Positions 34,306 to 43,384 of a stretch of 64,000 nucleotides of DNA are shown piece by piece. Made by a program: the position numbers and the translations under genes. The DNA lies in assembly GCA_001600175.1 (NCBI GenBank), contig BCJC01000006.1, positions 1,069,968 through 1,133,967 of the forward strand, in the 5' to 3' direction. This stretch comes from Erythrobasidium yunnanense. Lineage: Eukaryota; Basidiomycota; Cystobasidiomycetes; Erythrobasidiales; Erythrobasidiaceae. The first letter of the stretch is position 1; every line of letters begins with the position of its first letter. The notes under the pieces were generated by a model. It saw only the letters and a list, made by a program, of their open reading frames with translations, was not told where the DNA came from and made no database searches.

Positions 34306-35416
34306 ATGAGCTATCTAGCCAAGCTTCAGCAAGGCCTCAACAAGGCGTCGACTCAGGCAGCCCAATCTGCCTCGGATTTCAGCAGGCAGGCCACGCAGGG
34401 TTCACAGTCATTCGTATCCAACTTTACACTCGAAAAGGAGTAAGGCGCCAGGACGACACTGCCCTGTCACCGGAAGACCGAACGTGGCTCATTAGAGGGT
34501 TATTTCTAGGTGTCAGAAGTCCGCTACTATACTTCAAAGCTTCCTAGCAGATCCTCATCATCCACAAAGCGCACTCAATGCTATCCCTAGAGAGGTGCTG
34601 CGAAGAGCGAAAGGCCTGGCTATTTTCACAGTCGTCAAGGCCGGCTTCGTCTGGTCTGTCAAAGGAGGAAGCGGTATAATTATCGCAAGACTGTCGGACA
34701 ACTCGTGGTCTGCACCGTCTTGCTTGGGAACTGGAGGTGTCGGTGTCGGCCTGCAGATTGGAGCAGTGCGTCATAAGAACCTGAACTTCAAATATTTACG
34801 CTGAAATGTCTTTTTGGCAGGACGTATCAGAGTTTGTGATTGTCTTGAATACAGATGATGCAGTACGAGCCTTCTCGAAGGGCGGTAATGTGACTATCGG
34901 CGGCAACCTTCAGGCTTCTGCAGGTCCAATAGGTAACTTTGACGTCTAGCTCCAGACTTTCCCAGCTAAAATATTGTTTGCAGGTACTGGAGGATCTATC
35001 AATGTAGCTCTGCAGAACCCTGCGCCTATGTTCTCTTACAGCAAGTCGAAGGGTCTTTTCGCTGGAGTGTCGCTGGAAGGTACTGGCTTGTTTGAGCGGG
35101 CGGAGACGAATGTAGATTGTCCCGCTGCCGATGTTTTTAATGTAACTGACACCTTGTCCTTCCAGACCGCCTTCTATGGCACCAAGATACCTGCTGCAGA
35201 CTTGCTTGCGTAAGTTTGGCTGACGCAGCTTGCTCTTCGCTATTCCCGCTAATGTACTTTGTATGTAGCGGCAAGGTACCTCCTCCCGAGGTTGCTTCAC
35301 AGCTGTACGACGTGATCGAGGCGGCAGAAGCTATGGACGAGTCTTCCGTTCCTCAGGAGTCGTATATCCCACCTGCGCCAGGTGCAGCACTCTTCGATGC
35401 TCATCGCGGCAACTGA
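34306..35416 (+). CDS. SYLF-domain protein (Ysc84/SH3YL1-like, without SH3)
   Basis: SYLF domains bind phosphoinositides and, in Ysc84/Lsb3, actin filaments at endocytic patches. The start MSYLAKLQQGLNKASTQAAQ is at 34306. The domain is clear: ECQKSATILQSFLADP (spliced), IPREVLRRAKGLAIFTVVKA, GFVWSVKGGSGIIIARL, WSAPSCLGTGGVGVGLQIGA, FVIVLNTDDAVRAFSKGG and GLFAGVSLEGTGLFERAETN. The C-terminus YIPPAPGAALFDAHRGN lacks the SH3 domain of yeast Ysc84. About five short introns are present. An ATATAA sequence at 34271-34276 lies 30 bases upstream of the start codon and could be a TATA element. The transcript's 3' side enters the structured non-coding interval described next. Confidence 0.9.
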
Positions 35417-35523
35417 AGATCGACAGGATGTCGTGTATCATTCTATAGTCGACAACCCTGCCTTTGGCGCGTCGTACTTGTGCATGTCAGGTTGTCTTTT
35501 GACATTGCAGTGTAGCTCTGAAG

Positions 35524-35767
35524 CCTCCGGCGGGAGGATTGCAAGTAATAAAGTCGTTCATCAAGTTTGGCCCTGCGGGGGCAGCTGATCCTTCAAAGAA
35601 AACAGAGAATCTTGTCAATCTACCTCCCCTAACCCTATCAATGAGGAGTCCTTTTTCGCTGACGTAGAGGCCTCCGGCGGGAGATGATAATACTAACAAG
35701 CATACTTACAAACTGACTGCATCAGGTATGCCCCGCCCTGCGGCGGTAGTTTTCCTTGTACACAAGG
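35524..35767. repeat. Cluster of GC-rich hairpins resembling mitochondrial GC clusters
   Basis: Stem-loops occur at 35524-35537 (CCTCC/GGAGG), 35570-35582 (GCCC/GGGC), 35670-35683 (same 14-base GCCTCCGGCGGGAG as the first), 35733-35746 (CCGCC/GGCGG) and 35754-35767 (CCTTGT/ACAAGG). On the minus strand the first three fall in one open frame (35699-35487) as SPAGG, APAG and PPAGG. Such repeats are typical of fungal mitochondrial intergenic and intron-ORF sequence, so part of this tract may be a nuclear copy of mitochondrial DNA. Confidence 0.5.
35626..35637 (+). other. Telomere-like C-strand tract CCCCTAACCCTA
   Basis: The 12 bases read as about one and a half units of the C-rich telomeric strand (CCCTAA). 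This is the form expected of a telomerase RNA template for TTAGGG repeats. It is isolated, so it is not an interstitial telomere array. See findings for the telomerase RNA hypothesis and its rivals. Confidence 0.35.
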
Positions 35768-36129
35768 ATTTTTGGGAGCTTTGCTGATGTCCGTACTAAT
35801 ACTTGGCTGACATGTCAACTGCTATACTGACACGAGTGTTATACGCCACAGACTGACGTTATTGCAAGCTGATTGTTGTTAGTTTGTCCATTCAGGAACT
35901 GATTCTGGTTTCAGTAGAAATACTCGATTCTGGGAGGAAGAAGGTGAGAGGAGGCTCCAATTTGATCCTCCCACTCATATCTGTCTTCTCGAGGCCTGGG
36001 AGCCAGATTCTAAAAGGGAGATTACACCCCCTTTTCTCTTTTCTGGCCTTCGACTTCCTCCTACATCCCCTCTCTTCCGTCTCTGTCTCTCTTAGCTCGC
36101 TGACTTTGTTTCTTGAGTTCGGAAGTCTA

Positions 36130-36308
36130 GCAAGGGGGGTATGACCATACCCTCCTTGCCTGTATCTGGGTTGCGACTGCGACTTCATGGCTTCGGAGCT
36201 CGATCTACGGACTAGACTGTTCGCAGTCAGTCTCAATCTGCCTACAAGATGTATTATGCCCAACAGGGGAGCTGTACCTCGGTATAGCTTCTCTGTTGGG
36301 CATTTTTT
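36130..36308 (+). ncRNA. Candidate structured non-coding RNA 3' region ending in hairpin plus T6
   Basis: Three strong stem-loops lie in a row: 36130-36159 (13 pairs including one G-U), 36210-36232 (GACTG-TTCG-CAGTC with an extended stem) and 36257-36302 (16 or more pairs from TGCCCAACAG to CTGTTGGGCA). The last runs straight into TTTTTT at 36303-36308, as at RNA polymerase III terminators. No U1, U2, U4, U5 or U6, SRP, RNase P or tRNA consensus was recognised. The 5' end is not defined. Confidence 0.4.
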
Positions 36309-36698
36309 GCGTTGGGTACGCGTATCTATCCATACTTTTGGTAAGGCCAGACCGATGCCCGGGGAGGAGAGACTTAGACGTGGATTGAGTTGTGTAGACC
36401 TATACATCTCGTTCTTGTAAGCTTACGCGGGTAGTGACTTCGCTAATATTAGTAAAACTGACGCTGGACGTGTATAGTTTTGGCCGGCAACAGACTTGCG
36501 CATACTCAGATTGTTCGCTGGATGATGTACAAGTATATTAATAGTACTAGTAGACAGTGTATAATGCATTGCGAGCGCTTGCGACATCCTGCAGACTCTA
36601 TGCGACCTTTGTTTTGATTTGTTTTGATTTCGATCGAGCCTGACTTCTGACCAACTCGACTTGCAGGAATCAGTTCGCAAAGCAGTCAAGCAGTCAAG

Positions 36699-38034
36699 AT
36701 GCCACCCAAGAAGGCTACTACCGTCCCCAAGAAGGCTCCCCTCCCCAATGGCAATCTCAGCTTGCTCTTCAAGGCGCAGGTCGCTCGACAAGGTGGGTAC
36801 GGAACTGGTCGCAGACGGAGTCGGTGACTTGTGCTGATGGTATTGATAGCTCAACCACCTCCTCCACCTGCTGCAAGACCTCGCTCCTCTCCTCCTCCTC
36901 CCTCTTCGAGCAGATCGACTCCGACTCCCCCTCCGCCCGCAGACTCGGATGAGGATACCGAGGAAGAGATGGACTGGATGCCTGCTCAGCCAGAGACAAG
37001 CAAGGATGGAGAACGAGGAAAAGAGAAGCTTGATGAGATGTGAGTAAAGGATTGCTGAGCTTAATACGGAAAAGCTTGCTAACTGTCTTGCTTTTCTTCT
37101 CAGCATGGAAGCAGCTCCGCCTCAAGCTCCAGCTACGAGTGGTGTGAGTCTGGCTGTTGCTGTGCCTAGCACACGCAGCCAGGACATGTCTACTCGTACT
37201 GGTCTGGCTCCTTTGACTCCTATCCCGGTCGCTTCGACATCCAACAAGCCGGCTTCTGCTGGTATCGTTTCGACTATCGAGAAGTCCTCTGTACCTCTCA
37301 AGTTCAAGGTTACTGGCGAGAAGCTGGTATGGCTAGATGAACCGAAGGCGATTGTAGAGTCCGAGATCTACTTTCAGGACAAGAAGGGTATTGTGAGTTG
37401 CGAAGCTCGCAAAGATATTCCGCGAGCATCACTGATTCCTCTACTCTTGAACAGATTCATTACAACTATCCCGCAGACAAGGTCGAAGTGCAGGAACGCG
37501 TCAATTGGCGCTACAAGCATTGTCCAGAGCTTCAAGACCCCAACACCTCCATCTGCATCTCTTGCTGGAAATCAAAGACCTGCATCTTTGAGATCAAGCT
37601 CAGCGTCCCCAAGTCTATCCTCAAAAAGGTTCAGCAACGATGTGCCTACCATCTCGGCAACATCAAAGCTTCGGACGGTCTGAAAGCGAAGAAAGTCAAG
37701 GCAAAGCGCGAGAAGGAGAGGGAGGACGAGGAGATTGATGAGGGTCCTTCGCATGGTGGTCGCAAGCGTGCGAAGACGGAGAGCCAGAAGAGCAAGCTGG
37801 TTCCAAATGGCACTCCAGCTTTCTATGCTGTCTTGGTAAGTCTGAGACGCCGTCTAAGCATGATTAGCTTGCTGATACAACTTCACAGGAGGCTATGAAT
37901 AAAGCTTCAAGCAAAGGCTACATGACAGCCAAGAAGGCGACTTACGCTCGCAAAGCTCTCGCGTGCGTTACTTTCCCCTAAAACCTCCTTGTAATACCAT
38001 GCTGACTATCTGTTTGTATAGTAACTCCGCTTAG
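36699..38034 (+). CDS. Hypothetical protein with proline-rich N-terminus and Cys-containing domain
   Basis: I do not recognise this protein. The start MPPKKATTVPKKAPLPNGN at 36699 precedes a Pro/Ser-rich stretch (about residues 30-90) with an acidic run, DSDEDTEEEMDWM. The central part, VPLKFKVTGEKLVWLDEP, looks folded. A segment with four cysteines (HCPELQDPNTSICISCWKSK, then TCIF) could bind a metal. A very basic/acidic stretch, KAKREKEREDEEIDEG, then GGRKRAKTESQKSK, looks like a nuclear localisation signal. The final exon codes NSA and stops at 38034, after an intron containing GCTGAC. About six exons. A nuclear role is inference. Confidence 0.6.
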
Positions 38035-38174
38035 AAGCTTGTATCCTGCTTTCAGAGCAGTTTTCTTTGTTTTGTTTGTTTGTATGTATAGGCCTTCTCT
38101 GGCCAAATAAAAGCAGAGTTTGCCTGATCATGCACCTCTTTCGCTCGTCTTTCTACTAACTATACTATCGACTG

Positions 38175-40059
38175 ATGAGCACAGTACAAGATATCGTCAC
38201 TCAATACCCGGAAGTACATCCGCTGGGCTACTGGGACAGGGTCTACTTCATGGGCGATGCACTTCTATCCTTTCGCAAAGTCAACAAAGACGCAAGCAAG
38301 AAGGGCAAAGCGAAGGAAGCAAAGCATGCGGAGGAAGACCTGGATGTCGACGAGCTTGCAGACACGATGGAAAGCCAAATGGACGATGGCTCGTCCTTCT
38401 TCGTCCCTGAGCGCCGCACCTACGAAGAATGGCTCAAGCAGGCTCCAGATGGCCTATCTCCGACTGCTATCGCTACCTTGGACAAGAAGCACTGCGCCAA
38501 GCCGGGCTGCAATGTCCTTCTTACTACTGCAACCGCCAGATGGCATCTACAAACTCACGATACTGAGGAGAAGAAGGGTATTATCACACTTGGCTGTAGC
38601 CCGGAATGGTGCTGGTTTCACTATCAACAGAAGGTGCGCATCCTACACGTCAAAAGAGACTCCTTCTCTTATACTCGCTCAACAGGCTTGGCAAGTTCGT
38701 CTACACTCTCCATACCACTGGAGCGAGGCCACTGGTTGGGGCATGTGCCGTACGATGAACAAGCTATCCGACACAACGGCCTTCTCTACCAAAAGTGGAA
38801 CAAAATGGACTGTCGATTCTACAAGAGGCACCATATGGCGTATAGCCGAAGCAGGCGAAAAAGGCTGCAGCGGAAGAGAGGCCTTGGAAGCTGTTGAACA
38901 CAGCGATCTTGAGATCCTGTACAGCAAGCTCAAAGACGGTGGGTATACATGCGCAGATACGGGAGTAGAGCTCAGCCTGAGCAGCTGGGAAGGCTTGAAT
39001 CGAGTCAGTCTGCGCCACACTACTGTGCTACCTTAGTTGTGCTGATTGCTTCTCACTTCAGCCTTCTATCGACCGCCAAGCACGTCAAGTAGACAAGGAA
39101 AGCGGACGAAGCATGCCGTACGGCTACTACGAAGCTATGTGCTTGAATAAGGTGGTCAGTCGCAGCTGGAACTAGTATGTCGATTGACTTTTTCTTTGAT
39201 GCTAGTCTTTACTGATTGACTTCTTACAGTTTTTGTAACCAGCTTGATCAAGGCGAAAGGATGGACTTGGCGGTTTATCTCGCGTCGAACCTTCACGACG
39301 ATCGCCGCCTGGCTGCAGTCTCGGTCCTCAAAGCTTACCGCAAGCAAGCCGATGACTCTGCCGATCAGCCAATCTATGAAAGCTCCGTCAAATCTCTACG
39401 TGCCCTTCTTCCGGATGGACATACGGTGACGGCGGAGCATCGTAAATCAGCAATGGCAAGCGTAGGTAGTGCAGTAGCCATGCAAAAGAAGAAGAGTCTC
39501 GCGGGCAGGGATTATACGCACGAGCTCTCGTCTCGTAGCGAGCTGGTCAATGCTTCTATTAGCACCTTGGGCGTCTGCGTGCTCACGGGCGTCATCCTCA
39601 AGTCTATATCGGTCGATGCGTAGGTTCTGACGCTCCAAATGGGCAGCCGCCGTCCTGCTAATGTGATCCTTTTTTGGCCTTATAGACAAACATGTGCTGG
39701 AGGGCATAATGAGGTCACAGTGCTACCTACGCACTCTCATGTCAATCGCTGGAAGGAAGCTTACTACCGCTACATCAACGAGAAGGCGCTTTGCTCTTTC
39801 CTCCGGAGCGACGACGGCAAACCAGTTCTTCTGGCTGTCATGCAACGATACGAAGGCAAGCACGATGAAGTTGAGATGCTAGACTTCATCTCCGAAGCAT
39901 GCTTCCAAGACTTCAAAGTCTTTATCAAGAACGCTCTCGGAGTCTTGATGAAGCGCGAGCCTAAGGTAGATCTACTAATTTATCAGACATTTGAGACCTG
40001 ACTGACTTGCGTATCATCAGCGCGACTACACCGGTGTTCTCAAGGAATTTCTGCCTTGA
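38175..40059 (+). CDS. Unknown protein with C2H2-like finger and HNH-like stretch
   Basis: The start MSTVQDIVTQYPEVHPLGYW begins a protein of about 540 residues. CAKPGCNVLLTTATARWHLQ, then TH, fits a C2H2 zinc finger (CX4CX12HX3H). A later stretch, GGYTCADTGVELSLSSW, then PSIDRQ, GYY and NKVVSRSWNYFCNQLD, resembles HNH-nuclease folds (TG...PSIDR...N...N), though the metal-binding HN pair cannot be placed with confidence. The C-terminal part (HVNRWKEAYYRYINEKALC, then DFISEACFQDFKVFIKNAL) is of unknown type. It ends GVLKEFLP at 40059. Several short introns are present. It lies convergent to the RNase III-like gene across 620 gene-free bases. Its origin, host or mobile element, is open. Confidence 0.6.
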
Positions 40060-40681
40060 ATGGCTATCCTCGTTGTCTCAAAGGCGACTCCTACTTTTCT
40101 TTCACTGAAGCAATACACGAGCTTCCTTTCCTTTCCTCTCTTTGCCTCGACTTACACAATCTGAGCCTTGAGAGCTATCTCTTCAGATAGCCCGCATTCA
40201 CTGAGAACAGCTGGTGAAGAAGACCCGAAGGGGCTGACGCTGCAATTGAGACGATCGGCTGCTTGATACGCAGCTCCCCTTTACAAGTCTGCCATCTCCT
40301 TGTTCCTGCCAGACTCGACTTTGTAGCCTTCGGGAAGCATTGACGCTCAAGGTCGCATCACAAGTAGATCTACTTTACCTTTCTGTCTATGCAGTGGATC
40401 TTTCTGTCGGAATGAGTACGAGCTGATGTCAGCGCTATCTCTGTTCCTCAACACTGAATACTTGGATAAGCATCCGCAACTGAAGCCGATCCGGACCAAT
40501 CGTTGCCCGGGCACGCAAGGCAGAGCCATGCTTTGACCGCACGCAATCGTCGGTATGCGAGTTTGACAATCTCACAAGCTCTCCTGGCAGTATATACCCC
40601 GAGAATCATATCAGATTGCTTACGAAGTCGTTTGCATTCATTTAATAGCAACAACAGATGTTGCAATTCCCTGCAGACTGC
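40060..40681. other. 622-base convergent intergenic region, no ORF
   Basis: Both flanking genes end here, so no promoter is expected, yet the gap is long for this window. It contains a hairpin with a 7-base-pair stem (GCTATCT/AGATAGC, near 40175) and a possible longer stem between GGGGCTG near 40235 and CAGCTCCCC near 40271. No tRNA, snRNA or snoRNA consensus was recognised. It may hold long 3' UTRs or an unrecognised RNA. Confidence 0.4.
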
Positions 40682-41467
40682 TCAAACAACAAAACCAAAG
40701 TCAGAAGGCTTGACTTGCGGTCCCCATATCACGCGACCATTCTGCATCGCAATCTCCCTCAGAGTCGCTTTTCCCTTGCCTAGATTCCTAGACTGACCCC
40801 GCTCTTGAAGCGCTTGCGATTGCTCATCTATGCGAGAAAGGAGGGTAGGGAAGACGCGGTCGCTGATGAGAAGGTTGAAGTATGCGAGGAAAGCTGAGAA
40901 AGGAGTTTGCTGGCCGTTCGCATCCACGCCTTGCGCGAACCCAGTCTCGAGTATGCGCTTCCAAAGAACGCCAATGTACGCTTCGTACGTATCCGCGAGC
41001 GCTTTCTGACTGAGGTGGACATTCGACTTGCGCGCATTGCGACTTATCAGAATGCGCCTATCGAATCCATAGCCAAGAGCGAGGTAGGACATTGTAGCAT
41101 TGCCAGTAATAGCGCCCATAAGCTCCTGTAGCAATCAATCCTGTGTCATTCGGCCGGTCATCAACGCGTCAGATACGCGACGTCAACATACGGTGCTCAG
41201 ACCAGGCTGGATAGGAAAGCGAAGCTGGGCAATTGCAGATGATACGAAGTTCGCCAGCACGCTATCTCCCAGAGTCTCGCTTGGCTTCTGACAGACCAGC
41301 TCGGCGTAGCCAGGCTCGTTCCCTCTTTGATCATGCTCCTGGATGTACGACTTGTGATAGAAGGGCAGATCCAGACGGTCGGCAGGCAGAGGAGGCAGAG
41401 GAGGTAGATTGTCCAGCTTGATGTCTATACGCGGCGGATCCCAATGCTTTGGAACAGCAGATATCAT
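40682..41467 (-). CDS. RNase III-fold protein without double-stranded RNA-binding domain
   Basis: The RNase III domain is recognisable from LPPLPPLPADRLDLPFYHKS through KPSETLGDSVLANFVSSAIA and GLSTELMGAITGNATMSYLA to KALADTYEAYIGVLW. The acidic residues of the two signature motifs (E and D in SETLGDSVL; D and E in ADTYEAYIG) are present, so catalysis is possible. Small RNase III-fold proteins without a dsRNA-binding domain also serve as mitochondrial ribosomal large-subunit proteins (for example yeast MRPL15), and that is the main alternative. One intron (41191-41126) joins GLST to ELMG. The start MISAVPKHW at 41467 is chosen because the domain begins directly after it. An in-frame ATG at 41656 would add 63 residues without a recognised pattern. 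Confidence 0.72.
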
Positions 41468-41986
41468 CCTTGCGACTCGGTCTGACGGCAAAGAATGTCT
41501 GTGCAGTTGTAGCAGCCTTTCCTCTGCTTCAATTCGACAATGTAGCCCAACTTCGACATCTCTGTATGCCAATATACACGGACTATCTCCAGCAGAACCT
41601 CGCTCGTCGCGCTTCGCTTGCTTTCGCCTGCTTCGAGCTCGAAGCAAGCCGGACATCTCTGAGTAGGCCGGCAGTCTGCCTTCGCAGCTCCATTCGAGTA
41701 TATCGACAACAGCCTCTCTATGCACTCGTCTTCTCTGTATCAACGCGCCTGCTATTCCTTCTCGTCCAGACACGCCCTTCTCAGATAGGGAGATCGGGGA
41801 TCGCCGATGTATGATAGCATCGATGTCTCCGCAAGCCAGGCTAGCGCTCTTGACAATCACAGTCACGTCAACGTCACTGTGTTTATTCTCTTGCACTTCT
41901 GGCAATCCCGAGTTGCTCTTTCTTTCTTTCCCCTATCCTCATCCCAATCTAATACAAGTCAAAGCAAATCAAATCACCTCAATACC
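41468..41986. other. Upstream region shared by RNase III-like and small acidic genes
   Basis: The 519 bases between divergent starts contain an open frame in phase with the RNase III-like gene, which may be 5' coding sequence or chance. A C/T-rich stretch (about 41900-41960) precedes the plus-strand start, as is common in fungal promoters. Nothing else was recognised. Confidence 0.4.
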
Positions 41987-42403
41987 ATGTCCGACCAGAA
42001 CCCAACTGTGTTCGTTCAGCTGCCCTCGCCATCTGCGCTTCTCCGGTCTCCGGTCTCCTGCTAACCCTGCTTCCTCTGTTGGCAAAAAAAAGCACCGACT
42101 TGCCTTCTGGCGTAGACCCCGTCCAGGAGGACAACAGCATCAGCGAGGACCAGATCAAGGGAGCAGGTTAGTGCGACTGCCGAAGCCAAGCTCAGAACGA
42201 GATCTGACGCTTTCCCCGCAGACCTCGAAGTCAGCCAGGATGTATGCACGATTATACGCTCCATTTCCTGCATCCACTGACATGTCGTTCTTCAGAACAT
42301 CGTTGAAGGAGAGAGATCTAACAAGGGTGGTGTTTCCAACTACGCTGAGGCAGATGACAAGGCCGATAAGGCAGTCGAGGCTGCAGGAATCAGTGCTGAT
42401 TAG
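41987..42403 (+). CDS. Small acidic hypothetical protein
   Basis: A protein of about 85 residues, starting MSDQNPTVFVQLPSPSALLR and continuing TDLPSGVDPVQEDNSISEDQ. It ends NYAEADDKADKAVEAAGISA, then D. The model needs three introns; the first (donor GTCTCC, acceptor after an A-run) is weak, whereas the last two have good CTGAC branch sites. The protein is hydrophilic, lacks a signal peptide or membrane helix, and looks disordered. I do not recognise a family. The long untranslated 3' side overlaps the convergent gap before bL21m. Confidence 0.55.
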
Positions 42404-42568
42404 GCGTTGAGATAAAGAATCAATATATTGTAGCTTTCGTAATATAAGCCAGCCCTTATTTACAAGTCCCGCGTCGACTTACTCGAATCAGAGGTTGACT
42501 TCGGCCACTTCGTTCGTCGCCATTGCCCACCAACGCTTCTGTCTCCTGTACTTCTGACTTGCGACCCA

Positions 42569-43293
42569 TCACCCCTCCTGGCCGCCCACCACGATATCTC
42601 CCACCCTCAGCTTGGTATACCTCGCCTTATGCTTGATTGTCTTCTTGTAGCCTTTCCTACGTTTGAACTTGACAATCTCCTCCATCCTGCCACACGTATG
42701 CTCAACCACCGTCAACTTGCATTGCACCAGCTTCGGGTCGAGGACCTCCCCTAAACTCGCTCGCAATGCGTAGTCCCTCGAGCCTAGCTCGTGTATCTTC
42801 TCCAGCTGGATCACATCTCCCACTTTGACATCCTTGAGCCGGGGTACGGTCACCAAATCTCGCGGAGTAAGCAGGTATCTTCGGAGATAGAGGGAAGCGA
42901 CAATGTAGTGAGAGGGCTGAGAGCGCAGTAAAGCCAGTGCAGACTGCGAGTTATGACTAGAAGTATTGGCAGACTGGGAAGAAGGTGATTGGGAGAAGAG
43001 AGAGGATGTAGAGGTCGAAGATTTGGGAGAGGTTGGAGACGAGAGAGGCTGCTGCTGCGGCATACGAGAAGGGGTATCGAGTTGAATACTGCTAGAACTA
43101 CTTGCTTCGCCAGGCTGTAGCACCGCGCTTGCTGTCGTTCTTGTCGCTGAAAAATGCCTGCAAGTGCATTGCGCTAAGTTGGCAGCTTAATCCAAGAAAT
43201 TGTCAGGTCTTCCACGTTGTCTGTACCATCTATTGCATGTTATCTACCTCTGCTACTTCCTATAAGAAGCTGTCTAGCCAGGGATTGCTGCAT
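42569..43293 (-). CDS. mrpl49: Mitochondrial large-subunit ribosomal protein bL21m
   Basis: Homologue of bacterial L21 in the mitochondrial ribosome (yeast Mrpl49). The domain is distinct: YIVASLYLRRYLLTPRDLVT, VPRLKDVKVGDVIQLEKI, ELGSRDYALRASLGEV, VVEHTCGRMEEIVKFKRRKG and YKKTIKHKARYTKLRVGDIV. The true N-terminus needs an upstream exon (43293-43248) joined over a 74-base intron (43247-43174). This gives MQQSLARQLLIGSSRAQC, then RHFSATRTTASAVLQPG, a good mitochondrial presequence. Residues about 35-95 are Ser/Gln-rich. It is divergent from the RWDD2-like gene across 91 bases. Confidence 0.92.
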
Positions 43294-43384
43294 TATGGAA
43301 ATGTCGCGAGAATTGGCAGAAGCAAAGCAGCAGAACTTCTTGGGTTGTGACGACTGATGCTACTCTGACACGCTGTATCCAATC

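Larger units (their letters stand above)
35417..36698. other. 1.28-kb gene-free interval with many hairpins
   Basis: No conserved protein can be read on either strand. The left part (35520-35770) has five short GC-rich hairpins and a telomere-like tract. The right part (36130-36308) has three strong stem-loops, the last followed by six T. The remainder, up to the next start codon, includes a TGTTTTGATT tandem pair near 36610 and is probably the promoter of the following gene. In this window most gaps are under 400 bases, so the interval is unusually long. Confidence 0.6.

Noticed and set aside
36093-36125. A-box and B-box-like sequences (TTAGCTCGCTG, GAGTTCGGAAG)
   Set aside because: Spacing of about ten bases is too short for a Pol III internal promoter and both boxes are imperfect.
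40900-41200. Plus-strand ORFs over the RNase III-like gene
   Set aside because: Opposite-strand shadows of a recognisable coding frame.
43102-43350. Plus-strand ORF opposite the bL21m 5' exon
   Set aside because: It overlaps the mitochondrial presequence exon and promoter and has no protein-like pattern.
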